Assembly: GCA_907165135.1 (NCBI GenBank) | Contig: OU015566.1 | Span: forward strand, 4,652,501-4,716,500 | Source: Oikopleura dioica | Taxonomy: Eukaryota > Chordata > Appendicularia > Copelata > Oikopleuridae | Length of the DNA: 64,000 nt | Reading direction: 5' to 3' | Part shown: piece after piece, positions 33,426 through 46,220 of the stretch | Layout of the letters: each line of letters starts with the position of its first letter | Numbering within the stretch: position 1 is the first letter of the stretch | Translations under genes and position numbers: made by a program | Notes under the pieces: model-generated | Seen by the model: the letters and a program-made list of their open reading frames with translations, nothing else | Database searches by the model: none | What the model was told of the DNA's origin: nothing

Positions 33426-34701
33426 TTTGTACCGTTTTCGGTTCTGGATTGGGGAAAAGTGGCTCAGAGAGTCAGGAGCACGGAGTGTTTAGACTTCAAA
33501 CATCAATGAACAAATTGCGTCTTTCATAATAATTCCGATCGTTCAAAAACGGCCATGTTTCTGGAAAAGGTTCCATCAAATATTTTAATTCAAACATGAC
33601 CTTCTGGTGAATGTTACTAAGAAGAAAATTCAACATTTTTATCTCTGGTTGTTCGACGTCGAGTTTGATATTTCTGTTTTGTTATTGTTAATCTTTCGGT
33701 CTACTGGAGACCATCCTCTCAACTAGCACTTCTTCACCTTACTAATTGCCAATTAGTAATTGGTTAGAAAAAGGAGCTTGAAGAGACAGTAGGGAGTTAT
33801 CATACAAGCTAACCCTAACCCTAAACCTAACCCCTTACCCTTAACGGTTTAGGCTAAACCTAACCCAGGGGCTAAGACCCCGGGATCCCCCTAAGGCCTA
33901 AGCCAGGGGGCGTCGCCCCCCACCGACTTCTCGTTATGAGTTCCCAGTCCCTTACCCTTACCTAGCCTAGATTCTAGAGATATTGGATGGCTTGAATCAT
34001 AGGCTCGAATAATAGTCCCTCTCTAAATTTGAAGATGGAGGCAATCTGGTTGAATGCTGGTTGAATGCTAAGTGTGAGGAGGAAATAATTTTCTTTATCA
34101 CAAAAATGATTATAGTCATCAACTTATGATAGAAAGATACCGGGAAATCCGGGTTCATATTAGAAATTTCATCAATAGCAAACTTGGTTGGTTCACGGAT
34201 GTGTTCCATGAAGCACGCAAGTTCTTAGATAATCCAATAGGGACGGGGATGTTGCAAAATCCGCTTGAATGCGTCCATTTCCACATTGGCTTCGTAACAA
34301 AGAAGTTCAATTTTGCAAGTTTAACGAAATCGAAAAATAACGAAAAACGACAAAAGATAAATTTCTCAAACTTGTTCTCGTCAATCATCATCACTTTTTA
34401 TTTAATTATGATTTTTTATCGTCAACTTTAAAATATTTAAAAAATTTTTCTGACAAAATTTTGCTCCCGAAAAATCAAAACATTTTTTATATTAAAAAAA
34501 GAGACGCTCTTCCTCTTGAAAATCTGAAATTTCCGATCAATCAAGTTATGTAACGAAAAGTTGAAGTTTATAAATAAATAATTGGATTACGATGCAATTA
34601 AGCCGCGTTCGCTCCCCGGCTGCCATGATGTTTGACTGTTTTCGACCATAACAAGCCTCAAGCTTGGTTACGGATCGAAAATTGTAGCGTTTTTAAACAA
34701 A
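33426..34701. other. Intergenic region between divergent genes, with telomere-like repeats
   Basis: Separates the sulfotransferase (minus) from the O-fucosyltransferase-like gene (plus), so it should hold both promoters; no clear TATA box was fixed. 33808-33860 carries CTAACCCTAACCCTAAACCTAACCCC, a degenerate telomere-type tract in two short runs, followed by GC-rich imperfect palindromes. Confidence 0.5.
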
Positions 34702-36997
34702 ATGGCGGCAAAAAATGAAATAAAGAGAAAAATGAGATCAATTTTTAATTTACCGACTTTATACGTGCTTTTTGTTTGCTTGTGTTTTATGATTTTTAAT
34801 GATCAATTCAAAAGAGATGAAAATTTGGAACTTTCAAAAGAGGAAATTCAAGAAGTCGTCGATGAGATGAGAGAAGCCCTAGAAGTAGTAGATTATAACG
34901 AAGAAGAAGAAGATTGTAAATCAACTTCACCCAGAAAAATCCGCGAAAAACAGCCAAAATACAATTTGAATCAGGAAAAATTCTTGAGCGCGTTTGTGGC
35001 GAGAGGGCCAAACAATCAAATTTATTCGCTGCGAGAAACGATTTATGTTGCGATTGCTTTGAATAGGACGCTCATTTTGCCGCCTTTCTTCAAGCATGAT
35101 CGAGGCGATCCGACTTCGAATGGGTCAAATACGGCGATAGGAAACGGCTCATATTTGTTGATATTTTCCGAGAATTTATAGATTTTATAATTATAAATAA
35201 AATATTATCATTATTATTATTATAGTTATATTACATTATGAATAATTATTATATTAATAATAATATAATTTGATTAAATATTATGTCTAACAAAAATTAA
35301 AATTTGATCAAAATTTTATATTATTAAATTAAATTTTTAAACATCTTTATAACTCAAATAAATAATTAAAATTATTATGATTATTTATTTTATTAATTAT
35401 TTGTTTTTATAAAATAGATAGATACTTTCTTATAAATTCGATATTTAAATATAATAATAAATAATTTATTAAAAATATAGTAATAATATACTAGTAATCA
35501 AAAACATTATTTATAATAATATAAATTATATTATTTTATTATATAACATAATATTATATAAAATGAAATTACCGTATAATGAGCGCTTTGGCAGTTGATT
35601 TCGAGCAACGAATCGACATCCAAAAACTCACCAAGCTCATCCCCGTCGTTTTCACATCCGAAGCCGCGGAGAAATGCCCAGAAGGATTCGACAATATTTT
35701 TGGCGTTCACAATGTCTGCCATTCAAAAGAAAATCCCCGCGAATGGCAGTGACTCAAGAAGAAATGCGACTTCCCATCAACTTCGACAGCGCTGGACTTT
35801 GCAAGGACCACAGCCAGGTTTCGAAAATCGTCCCAAATCCGATCGAGCTTCGAGAAGAGTTTGGAGAGTTGAATGAAAGAGACAAGCTGAAAATGTTTCG
35901 ACTGAACGATCCGGAAAAAGCAAGAGAAATTTTGAGCCCGGGGAAGGAGCAAAATGTGCAGTTACTGGATTTTTTACGAAAGTGTCGAGTTGATGAAATT
36001 GGTAAAAAATGAGGATGAAAAAGGAGAATTAGCGAGAGAAATAATCAGGTAAGAAATAGATTTTTACGTGTTTTTTATTTTTGCTTTTTAGATATACAGT
36101 GAGACCGAAACACATCAGAAATTTGATCGAAAAATTCGTGACAAAGTACTCGGGCGAAAAAGAAGATCCTTATTATATGGCGATTCATTGGAGATATGAC
36201 GAGAAGGACTGGAAAGATGAGCAGTGCAGGAGAAGACCGGACTTCAAAATTTGCAAGGACTTTGAATTGATGAGGGATCCGGAGCGATTGTCTGATGAAC
36301 TAGGAATGTGATCACTTTCACTGAAATACAGAGTTATTAAAGGGGTGGCGTCTGGAACCGACAAAAATTCGACAAATTTTGCGTGGGCGGCTCTTTGGAT
36401 AGTGATTGGCCAATTTGTTGAATCCGGGCTTCTGATTGGTTTAAAATTTCCTCGCAAAATTTGTCGAAATTTTTGTCGGTACCCCGATTTTAGACCCTAT
36501 TTTCCAGACGAAAATCAGTAATCTTCAACCCAGAAACTTAAGTCCTTTGAAATAAAATGATCGCTCAAAAGAAAACTACCTCTCAAATCGCGACGAAAAC
36601 TTCGACTTCATCTACATCGCCGCTCCGCCATCAGAACTAGCGGTCATCGACGGCGTTGCAAAATCCTTCGCTCGCAAAGGCTTGATTCCGATCGTCACTC
36701 AAGTCCAAATGAGCGAACTGATGGAGGAAGAATTCAAAGACAGCTGCGGGGAGAAATTCGAAGATTTGCGATTCGAGGTGCTGTCGATGCTGGATAGCGA
36801 AATCTGCACCGTTGCTCCGGTTTTTTATTACTCGATTATGTCGAGTTATTCGATGAATATTCAACAGGAGCGATTTGTGAGGACCGATCCGACGGATGCT
36901 TCAACTCGATTTGTAAGATTTTTGAAAAATTGTTTTTCAAAAAAAATTCTAGAACGGAAATCTCTTCGGCGATGGAAGATATGCTGATGTTCACTGA
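34702..36997 (+). CDS. O-fucosyltransferase-like glycosyltransferase
   Basis: Exon 1 (34702-35123) has a signal anchor (LYVLFVCLCFMIF) and a donor-sugar motif GPNNQIYSLRETIYVAIALN followed by RTLILPPF, as in GDP-fucose protein O-fucosyltransferases. Exon 2 (35584-36048) continues ALAVDFEQRID to ELAREIIR; exon 3 from 36092 has YYMAIHWRYDEKDW, the conserved basic His-Arg region; a later exon (about 36563-36912) has FDFIYIAAPPSELAVIDGVA, and the last (36953-36997) ends NGNLFGDGRYADVH. Exon 2 has two frame changes, near 35745 and at the T-run 35970-35975; the second needs one base fewer, and together they restore the expected exon phase. The exon 3 donor is unresolved. Intron 1 is extremely AT-rich. 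Substrate unknown. Confidence 0.7.
36337..36490. mobile_element. Short palindromic MITE, intronic copy 1
   Basis: Ends GGCGTCTGGAACCGACAAAA and TTTTTGTCGGTACC with arms reaching ATTTTGCGTGGGCGG. Two more copies are at 38281-38448 and 51088-51243, all in or beside introns. Confidence 0.75.
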
Positions 36998-37204
36998 AAA
37001 GCAAAGACTCTCAAAAATTTATCTTCAAAAACAACTTTTAAATAAATAACTTTAAAAAAAGAAAGAATTGTTTTAAGACCAAGAGTTCGCGAAAAACTGT
37101 ATCGCAAGTCAAATTTCACGAGATCAAATAGATAGCAGGGCAAGATTGAGTGGTTCGATGACATTTGAAATCTGTCCGCAAAGCGGTCGATTTTACGATT
37201 TTCT

Positions 37205-37600
37205 TGAGTGCCCGTGAGATTCTGGTTATATAATATAATAATAATAATAATATAATATATAACTTATATTCTCTTATCCTGGCCGTTTGGGGGTCCTTAT
37301 CGGCTGATTTTGATGAAAAAATGAAAAAGTCCTTATATTTAATTTTCAAAATAGACAATTTTAAATTGAAAATTTTGATAAAAATAATTTTAAAATTATA
37401 AATTTCAGGCCTCAATAAGAAATTTCAGAGTCTGAACTTCAGACAAATTAAATTTTTTTTTATCAAAATTTTTATCTGAACTTCAGACTCTGATATTTCT
37501 TATTGAGGCCTGAAATTTATAATTTTAATATTATTTTTATCAAAATTTTCAATTAAAAAATTGGCTATTTTGAAAATTTGCTGTAAGGACTCCTTCATTT
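37205..37600. repeat. AT-rich palindrome
   Basis: TTATAAATTTCAGGCCTCAATAAGAAATTTCAGAGTCTGAACTTC at 37397 recurs inverted at 37470-37525, and the arms extend outward through GTCCTTA. A TAA/TATA microsatellite precedes it at 37230-37265. Confidence 0.65.
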
Positions 37601-38580
37601 TTTCAGACTCTGAACAATAATTTCTTGGAAAAAATAAGGGTGGTGCTTCGTTATTTTTTGGGTTAGGCGAGGGATAAGATTCTTCTTCGTTCGTCAATCA
37701 GCGCTGCTCTTTAGATGATTTTTCTTTCTTTTTGAACTTTCGCAATCAGGCTTCTTGTTTTATCATCCGCCATAAATAACATTTCGGAACAGCTTAAAAT
37801 TACGGTCAGCGGAAGAATTTAATTTATTTCCACTTGAGTCAATCGACGCAGATCGCGCTTCTTCTGAGATTTGCCCAGATCGCGCTGTTTGCTCGATCAC
37901 TGTCTGCTTTTATAAATCCACTCTTGACGCGACTGAAATTGCATTTCCATCGTTTTATATTTTTTCTGCTTTGGAGACATCAAAAATACTCATTTTTATA
38001 AAGAGAAAAATCATTAAAGAATCAGAAAGCTAAGAAACAGAAAAAAGAAGAGACATGGCTTTTCGCCTGACGAGAAATTCTAGCAACAGAAAAATCAGAA
38101 AACCAGAAGAAGTTGAATGCATAGGAAAGTTTTTCTTTCTCTTTTAATGTGTTCTTATTGTTTTGTTGCCCTCGACCAACTATCGGGCGATACAATGAGC
38201 GAAAAATTTTTCGAAAATCTTAAGGGGATCACTCCAAAATCGCTGTTTGAAAAAGTTTGTCCCACATGACGGAGGGGTCCTTAAATTTGGGTGTTGTCTG
38301 GAACCGACGAAAAATTTCGACGAATTTCGCGTGGGCGGCTTCTCAGCTGCTGATTGGCCGGTTTGCCAAATCTAGGTTTTTGATTGATTGAAATTTCCCA
38401 GCAAAATTTGTCGAAATTTTTTGTCGGTTCCAGAAACCTCCCCCTTAAATCCGAATTTCAGAAATTCATGCGTTTAAATGGGGAATCATTTTTATAATCC
38501 TTTTTTTCTTCTTATAAAAAAGAGTAAAACTTAGTAAGGCGTCCAAAAACGACTGAAGGAATACTTCTTCATATTTTCAG
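37601..38580. other. Upstream region of the PX-SH3 gene with a MITE
   Basis: Holds the second copy of the short palindromic MITE (38281-38448, bounded by TTAA on both sides). An ATG at 38054 opens a short frame (MAFRLTRNSSNRKIRKPEE) that could be the first exon of the next gene, but no phase-compatible donor was found. Confidence 0.4.
38281..38448. mobile_element. Short palindromic MITE, copy 2
   Basis: TTAA at 38281-38284 and 38445-38448. GTCTGGAACCGACGAAAAAT at the left and GTCGGTTCCAGAAACC at the right; middle shares GCTGATTGGCC with the other copies. Confidence 0.75.
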
Positions 38581-39695
38581 GAAAATGTCATCTCCTCCAA
38601 ATTCTCTATCGCCCGAGCGATAAATTTCACAATGGATTTGACATTATAAAAAAAGTGCGCTGGAATGACGAGTCAAAGTTGACCATTTTCAGAAGCTGGC
38701 ACGAAACTCATGATTTAGCCAAACAAATCAAAAATGAAACGGTTTCAAAATCGGAGCCATTCGAAGTTGCCAAGGAGCTGGAAAAAATTGTCAAACCGCC
38801 GGGTTGCTTGAATTTTGCGAAGAGGAGTGCTTACGATGTTTGCGAAAAACTTCAAGGTAGGGCAGTTTAAATAGCTTCCTTCTCATAAAAAAAAAATTCT
38901 AGAAATTTTGACACCGAAGTTCCCAATCAACCTTTTTCATTCATCCTTCGCCCTTGATTTTTTCCACCTTACTCCCGAAGATCGCAACAGCGCCGCCTAC
39001 AGAAACTTCACTTCCTTCCATATCGGTAAAATTAAATCTCCCTCGCACATTTCATTACGATTTCTAGTGAAAGAATCGAGCCAAAAGTCGATAAAAATCC
39101 GTCCAGCGACGATGATGGCGACCAAAACTTACAACGTCCGGGAGAGCTACAAATGCAGCGATGACTCAGCAGGAGAAGTCGAGATTCACACTGGAGAAAA
39201 GATAAGAGTTCTTATCAAGAAACGGTTTTCAGCCGAAATGGATTTTTTAGCCAAAAACCCCTGAAAACCCTTAAAAATGGACGAATCCGGCTGGTGGTTT
39301 ATTCAAAAAGATCAGAGCGAAGAAGAAGGATGGGTGCCAGCTTCTCACGTGAGAAAAATCTTTGAAAAAGTATTCAATTGTGAAATCTTAGATTGAATTT
39401 TCCAACAACACAAAATCCATGAAAAAGCTGCAAAAATCGACGAACGAGACATATTTGATGATTGAGTCTCACAAGGCTGAAAATGATGAGGAGCTCTCTG
39501 TCCCAGCTAATGCTACTGTTCAAGGTAACGGGCTCGAAAAAGCAAGGAAACGCTAAAAATCTGTTCTCAGTGACTCATACTTATGCGAATGGCTGGTGGA
39601 AAGTGCTGTATTTGGAGGAAGAAGGGCTGGTTCCTCGGGCGAAAATGCAAAAATACGAAGCTCAAAATCGAGCTGATTTTATTAACAGTCAATAA
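38581..39695 (+). CDS. PX-SH3-SH3 adaptor, p47phox/TKS (NCF1/SH3PXD2) family
   Basis: Exons 38581-38856, 38903-39025, 39068 to about 39230, about 39279-39369, 39392-39534 and 39571-39695. The first two encode a PX domain (KKVRWNDESKLTIFRSWHE, the ELEKIVKPP proline loop, and LDFFHLTPEDRN, equivalent to FFKVRPDDL of p47phox). Then SH3 number one (TYNVRESYKC, GEVEIHTGEKIRVL, MDESGWWFI, EEGWVPASHV) and SH3 number two (NDEELSVPANATV, YANGWWKVLYLEEEGLVP). PX domains bind phosphoinositides; tandem SH3 domains of this family organise NADPH oxidase or podosomes. The junction inside SH3 one lacks an AG acceptor, and the 5' end is not resolved. No autoinhibitory or proline-rich tail follows. Confidence 0.85.
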
Positions 39696-39711
39696 ACTTA
39701 CAGTATCCTTT

Positions 39712-40213
39712 TCAATGCAGATATTCTTTCGAAGGAAAGTCCCCACAGTCTGATAGACACTGAGAGCCCTCAATCTAGCAAAACAGGGTTGAAAGTGGGA
39801 AAATGAAAGAGTACTTACAGATGCAGTCATAAGACAGCTCAAGTACTCTCGTTCCGAAATTTCCCCACTGTAATAGGCCTCTTCACACGCCCAGGCCTCT
39901 TCAAGCATGTCAGGAACGCAAGCATCCCAGCACTCTTCCATACTTGTGCAGCCATCAACACGGAGGCATTGGACGAACTCTTCAGTGTAGTTTTCTAGGC
40001 AACGCTGGAAGTCGTCGGAGTCGGGCTCCCAAGTCAAGGAACAGAAGATATCGCCCTGGATGTAGTCTCGGAGACAGCTTTTATTAAAATTCGCGAAACT
40101 TTCTCTAAATTTGGATTGATTTCTTTTTGAAAAATTTTCCTGAAAATACAGCTCCATGATTTTTCTTTCTGAGAATAAACTCCGGCAAAAAATAAATAAA
40201 AGAAATTCCTCAT
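39712..40213 (-). CDS. Small secreted Cys-rich protein
   Basis: Three exons: 40181-40213 (MRNFFYLFFAG, signal peptide), 39819-40139 and 39712-39774; introns of 41 and 44 bp with all phases 0; 138 residues. The mature part has ten or more Cys in spaced pairs (CLENYTEEFVQC, CTSMEECWDAC, CLSDCGDF) and many acidic residues. No family recognised. Its stop is 17 bp from the end of the convergent PX-SH3 gene. An ATG at 40157 inside the intron would give a protein without a signal, so the upstream start is preferred. Confidence 0.7.
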
Positions 40214-40548
40214 TTTTGATTGTATTCTGCGCTAAGTTCTAATTATAATTTCAGAATTTAAGCAGATGGTGCTGTCTCAAGAAGTTCAGAATGAAAATTG
40301 ACTTCTTCTGATTATTAAAAGCAAGAAAGAAATGATAAGCCGCGCCCCTTTTTTGCTCTCTTTTCCGAAGTTTCCCAGACATTTTCGCCGGGTTGAGAAT
40401 GACAGACCGTGAAATTCTGCTGTTTTAACATAACCCTCTGACGCGAAGATGATCCGATTTCCTTTCAAAACTTTTCAGAATTTCATAATTTGCGAAAACC
40501 GCTCCGCATTTTCTTGACATCTGTTGAATTATCTCTTGACATGTCGGT

Positions 40549-40554
40549 TATAAA
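40549..40554 (+). promoter_or_regulatory. TATA box
   Basis: TATAAA 48 bp before the start codon of the large Cys-rich protein, placing transcription start near 40580 and leaving a very short 5' leader. Confidence 0.75.
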
Positions 40555-40601
40555 GACCGGTGCGGGCCGCGTTCGAAGTCGGTTAGCAGATCACTTCTAG
40601 A

Positions 40602-43600
40602 ATGAAGGTAATTTTTCCTTTTTGCGGATATTTTTGATGATTTTTGTGTCTCAAAAAGCTAGAGAATATTATTCAAAGAGATAAAGAGGAATTTCATTTG
40701 CAATTTATAGGAGATAATTATCATAAATTATCTTTTATAATAAGAAAACAGCTAGAAATTCTAATAGATCCTTAAGATTTTTTGTTTTATTTTATTTCAA
40801 AAATATTTTCAGCTTCTGGCGACCATCAGCTCCGCCCTTGCCGGGTCGCCCGGTATTGACTTTTACCTCAACGACGGTGACTACTGGCCGATTGGTGCAT
40901 GCAGTTCTGATAAGGCCTGTTCCGCCTGGAGAATCAGCACCAAGCCTGGGTGGGAAAAAACTTGGGCCGCAAACTTGAAGTGTGATCTCAGCGTCGAAAA
41001 GTGCACTTGCGCCGATGGTTGGGTCGATCTCGACGGAAAGCCAGAAAATGGCTGCGAATCAAAGGCCGGTGAATCTCTTCTCGGCGGTATGTGCTATTAC
41101 AGTAGCTGTTTTCTAGAAGATAAGTGCAATGAGTTCCATCCTGGGCTCGTCTGCTCTAAGATAACTGGCTGCTGCGAGTGTGAAGGAGAAGAACCCCTTC
41201 GACCAACAATTTTTGGTCAAAATAAGGGTTGTCTGGACAAGAATTGCCCAGAAGGAGCTGTTTGGGATAAGGAAATAAAATGGTGCCTCTGCGAAGATGG
41301 AAGACTTCCCCAGTACAACTTGCCTGACCTCGATGATAGTGTCTGTTGTCCACCAGGACTTTGGGGAAATCCATGTGGTTGCTCGAACGGAGTGATTCCG
41401 GACCTTACTGCCGAAGATCCTTGCGACCCTGGGTGTCCGGAGAATCTGTATTGGGATCCAAGCACGAAACGTTGCGAGTGTCCTGGGAATCTTGTCTACG
41501 ATCCAAGTACTGGACAATGCGAATGCCCGGAAGGTATGCTACCCGGAGTAACAGGAAATTGTTTCTGCCCGACAGGAACTTACGAGGTAACTGGCGTTGA
41601 GCCGACTAAGTGCTGCCCTATCGGAACCTGGTACAACCCCCAAACAGAAAGATGCGAAGAAAATGATCATGACAACTGCCCCCCAAATATGTACACAGTA
41701 CCAAATGTGATTCCACACCAGTGCTGTCCTGATGACAGTGTTTGGGATCCCGTGACACAAGAGTGTGACTGTCCAGAAGGACATTATCTAACAACCGATC
41801 CTTTGTATGTTTCTATTGAAAGAAACGTTTGCTGTCCTGATGGAACTGTTTACATTCCTTCGTTGGATAGTTGTGATTGTCCAAATGGTTCCTATGCGGT
41901 TCCTGACGAAAGTCCGACACAGTGTTGTCCAGACGGGTCTCAATGGCAAGCCAACACGCGTACTTGCGAATGTCCTGAGGGAACCTATCTAACAACTGAT
42001 GATTACGACCGAGAAGTTTGCTGTCCGGAAGGAACTAAGTGGATTCCACACTTGGACCGATGCGACTGCCCTCCTGGTACTTACGCTGCCAGCATCAATC
42101 CTATTCGATGCTGCCCAGACGGTTACAATTGGAATGAAGATTTCAATGACTGTGTTCCAGATGACGGGCTTTCTCATTGCCCAGAAGGAACTTATGCTGT
42201 TGCTGGAATCACCCCACTCCAATGCTGTCCCGAGGGAACCGAATGGGATCATGATAAAAACATGTGTGTCGATCCATCTGATCCAACTGACCCGACTGGA
42301 TCCCCTTGCCCAGAAGGAACCTACCCAGTTGCTGGAACAAATCCTGTTGAATGCTGTCCTGAGGGAAGCCATTGGGATTTTGAGAAGAAAACCTGCCTCG
42401 ATCCAACTGATCCAGTTGACTGTCCTCCAGGACATTACCCCGTTGCCGGAACAGACCCTGTCGAGTGTTGCCCTGATGGTACCCACTGGGATTTTGAAAA
42501 GAAAGCCTGCGTTGATCCAGTCGATCCTATTGAGAAATGCCCTGAAGGAACATACCAAATTCTTGGGATTGTCCCTCTTAAATGTTGTAAAATCGGCACT
42601 TTCTGGGATCCTGATCGAGAAATTTGCGGTGATCCTACCGATCCAGTTGATCCAATCGAGGAATGTCCAAAAGGCTTCTATCAAGTTGCTGGAGTAACTC
42701 CTCTTCAATGCTGCCCAGAAGGAACAAAATGGATTCCAGAGCTCAAGCAGTGCATGTGCCCAGACGGATCTGACCCAGTCGCCGGCCAATTCCCTCCATG
42801 CGAAGACCCTGAGCAATGTCCAAAGGGAACCTACCTTGTTGAATTTGTCTTGCCACAAATTGTCTGTTGTCCACTTGGTACCAAATACGTCCCTGATCGT
42901 GACGAATGCCTCTGCCCAGACGGCAATCCAGTCGACGACCTTGGCCTCTGTGTTGACTGTCCAGAAGGAGAATACGCTGTTTCACGATTCCCTGAACTCA
43001 TTTGCTGCCCAGAAGGAACATGGTTCGATAAGGAGATGAAAGAATGCCTCTGTCCTGATAAAACGAAGCCGGACGAGAATGGCGATTGCGTCGATCCTTC
43101 CGATAAATGCTTAAGACCATTAAAATACGATTTTATCACTGGAATGTGCGTTTGCTGGAATGGAGAACCACCAATTGAAGGCGAAGCTACCGTCCCCGTT
43201 GACGAATTTGGCTGTCCACCAAATGACTGCCCTGAAGGTCAGAACGCGTTCTTCGACAAGAAAGGAAACCTCCAATGCTGCCGAGAAGGACTTGTCTACA
43301 ATATCCAAAAAGACACTTGCGTTTGCAAAGACGGAACCCTTCCAACCGCCACTGGCGATTGTGGATCTTGCGAAAAGTGGCAAAACGCATTCTACATCGA
43401 AGATCAGATCATTTGCTGCGGAGTTAATGAATACTACGCTGCTGATCATAAACACTGCATGTGCACTGACGGTACGCATGTAGAAAAATGTCCTTTTCCA
43501 TGCAAAGACAACGAGATTCATGAAGTTGATCCGACTGGAATGACCGCTGGCGAGTGTGTCCCGATGTGCGATGATGGACACGTTTTCAACAAGCTCACTA

Positions 43601-46220
43601 AGACTTGCCACTGCACTGATGGCCGACCAATCGACGAGGGATACCCTGGCGGATGTCCTCCTATTGTCGTCGATTGCAGCAAGTTTTTCGGTGACGAAAT
43701 TCATTTCTTTGGTGATGAGATTCATGGCCAATGGGTTTTTGTCCCATGGGATACAAAAGACGGTCCAGTCTGCTGCCATATCGAAGCTCATTACAATCCT
43801 GAAATTGGCCAATGTGTCTGCAACGACGGATCCAAACCGGATGAACGAGGTTTCTGCGGAAAATCCTGCCCAGAAGAGCTCGTCTTTGCTCCTTATCCAC
43901 CAACTGGAGAGATGGCTTGTCTTTGCCCCGAAACTTTCAAGTTCCCCAACGCCGATGGTGTTTGCATGGACAATCCATGTGAAAAGGGTCTAAACCCATT
44001 CAAGCTTCCTGATGGTTCCGTCGCTTGCTGCCCAGAAGGATCATATTTCGATTACGAGATGAAGTCATGTATTTGCTTCTCTACCAAGCGAGCTCCAGAT
44101 GAAAACGACGAGTGCCCAGAGAAATGCCCAGATGACACTATTCCAGTTATCGATGATGAGACTGGCGATCTCAACTGTGTCGCCGTCGACTGTGCTCCTG
44201 GATTCTACCTTGCTTACAAAGAGATCTGTTGCCGAGAAGACAAGATCTTCGATAAAGAGCGATTCCAGTGCGTCTGCCCACCTGGACTTGCCGATTTCGA
44301 AGGACGATGCCAGGAGAAATGCCCTCTCGGATCCACTTATGACGGAGAAGAATGCGTTTCAAAATGCCCCGAGGGACAGATTTTCCGAGAAGGAGCTTGC
44401 TACTGTGCTCTTGATGGATCTCTTGCTTCTCTAGACAAACCTTGCTGCGAATTCGGACAAAGCTGGGATGCTAAGAAGGGTATTTGCACTTGCGATGGCG
44501 ATCTTTTCTGCGAAAAAGCTTGTCCAAAAGACCGACCGAATTTGTTCATCGACAAGTTTGGCGATCGACAGTGCTGTCCCGAGGATATGGTCTTTGACGT
44601 CATCAACCATGCTTGCATGTGCAGCGGTGGTGTCGACAAGCCAGCGTTCAAGCCTCTTGATGGAAGCTGCAGATGTCCCGATGGCGAGCGACAAATGATG
44701 AACGCCGACATGACTTCTTTCGTCTGCGTTGATGGAGGCTGCCCCAACGGACTTGTCGTTGATGAGATCACCAGCAACTGTGTCTGCCCCAAGGACTCCT
44801 GGCAATTCATCAACTCGATCGGCGTTCCAGTTTGCTGCAAACGAGACCAGAAGTGGTCCGAAGAGCTCCAGGAATGCATCTGCGTCGAAACCAATCTGCC
44901 AGCTCTCGATGATGGAACATGCGAAGATCTTGGCGACGAAAAATGCCCACCTGGATGGACTTTTGTCAAAGAAACCATGCTTTTCAATGATCAGCCTTTT
45001 CGTTGCATGCCAATTTGCCCTGAACCATCGATCGCCTATGTCAAGCCACTTGATTGTTTCAGCGTTGTTAACGCCGCTGAATGTCTTGCTACCGCTGCTG
45101 TTGAGTGCATGTGCAAGGGTGATTACAGATACAACGGAACAGCTGACAACATGATCGACTACATCCTCTACGGAAGCTGCGAGATGGAAGAGTGTCCGCC
45201 AGGCCTTGTCCGATCTGATGACATTTTGACCTTCAACGAATGTACTTGCCCATACAAGTGGCAGAAGCAAATCCAAACGGCTTCCATCCCCCCTCAGATA
45301 AAGTGCACTTGTGATGATCCAAAATACCAGGTCAACGAGGAGACCGGCATGTGCGAGTGTAAACCACAAATTGCTGAATACAGCGTCACCGGATTCGATG
45401 GATCCTGTGATTGCCCACGAAACATGCTTTTCAATGCCGAAAAGGATGTCTGCGAGGAGATCAACACTGGAACTGTGGTTGAGATTGACGAAAACTGCTG
45501 GTACTACGATTTCGAAACTGAAGCTTGCTTGACGAAGGAGGAATTCGAAAACCAGTTTGATGCTAAGCCTACTGAGGTAAACTTTTCGAAGTTGCTTGAA
45601 TGAATCATTCTTTTTAGAACCCCTTCACTCAAAACGACAAGGACTGTCCCGGCTTTGAAGTTGGCTGGAAGGGACTCAAGAGCTCCAAGATCCAGTACAA
45701 GTCTCCAACTGGCTACCTGATCCTCGTAAACATCCTGAACAACCAGGGCAATGTCGATGTCACAGTCGATGATTACATTGGTTTCATCATTTTCAGCAAG
45801 CGATATTGCGGAATCGACTTTATCAAGGAGCTCGACAATGGCAACGTTACCGTCTCTTTCTATGATAAGACGCCTTCTTACGACAGATCAGATGTCTACG
45901 TCCGATTGGACAAGGGCCAGTCGCAGACTGCTATTCAATTCACGTGAGTTCAATAACAATCTGCAATTATTTCATGATTTTTCAGGACGAAACACGATCG
46001 AGACGCAGCTGGCAAACCCGACTACCATTTAGGTAACACGAAGAAGGATCAGTTCCTCCTCCACGTCGAGTTTGATCATGAAATCAACTTCGTCGACACG
46101 CCTGAAAATTGCTTGACCCGATTCAACATCGGTGTCATGAAATCCGAGATGGACTTTACCCAGGACTACACCCACTGCGTCGCCAACTCTCTTTGGTGGA
46201 GCGCTCCAGTTTTCAACTAA
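40602..46220 (+). CDS. Large Cys-rich secreted repeat protein, house-protein (oikosin)-like
   Basis: Exons 40602-40607, 40813-45576, 45618-45943 and 45986-46220; all phases agree; 1776 residues. The first exon encodes only Met-Lys, then LLATISSALA completes a signal peptide. Residues about 100-1580 are a long series of roughly 40-residue units of the type CPEGTYPVAGTNPVECCPEG followed by an aromatic/acidic stretch, C-x-C and DG; the CC pair recurs some 30 times. Asp/Pro-rich linkers separate units in the middle. The last about 190 residues are Cys-poor, beta-rich (GYLILVNILNNQGNVDVTVD) and end ANSLWWSAPVFN. Larvacean oikosins have comparable tandem Cys domains, but the exact family is inference. 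AATAAA at 46261 is the likely polyadenylation signal. Confidence 0.85.

Noticed and set aside
34126-34431. 101-codon plus-strand and 79-codon minus-strand frames
   Set aside because: Mutual shadows in AT-rich intergenic DNA with no family match; the area should hold promoters of the divergent genes.
41113-45369. Long minus-strand and alternative-frame open stretches opposite the Cys-rich gene, up to 312 codons
   Set aside because: Shadows of the biased codon composition of the plus-strand repeat protein, which has the signal peptide, splice sites and TATA box.
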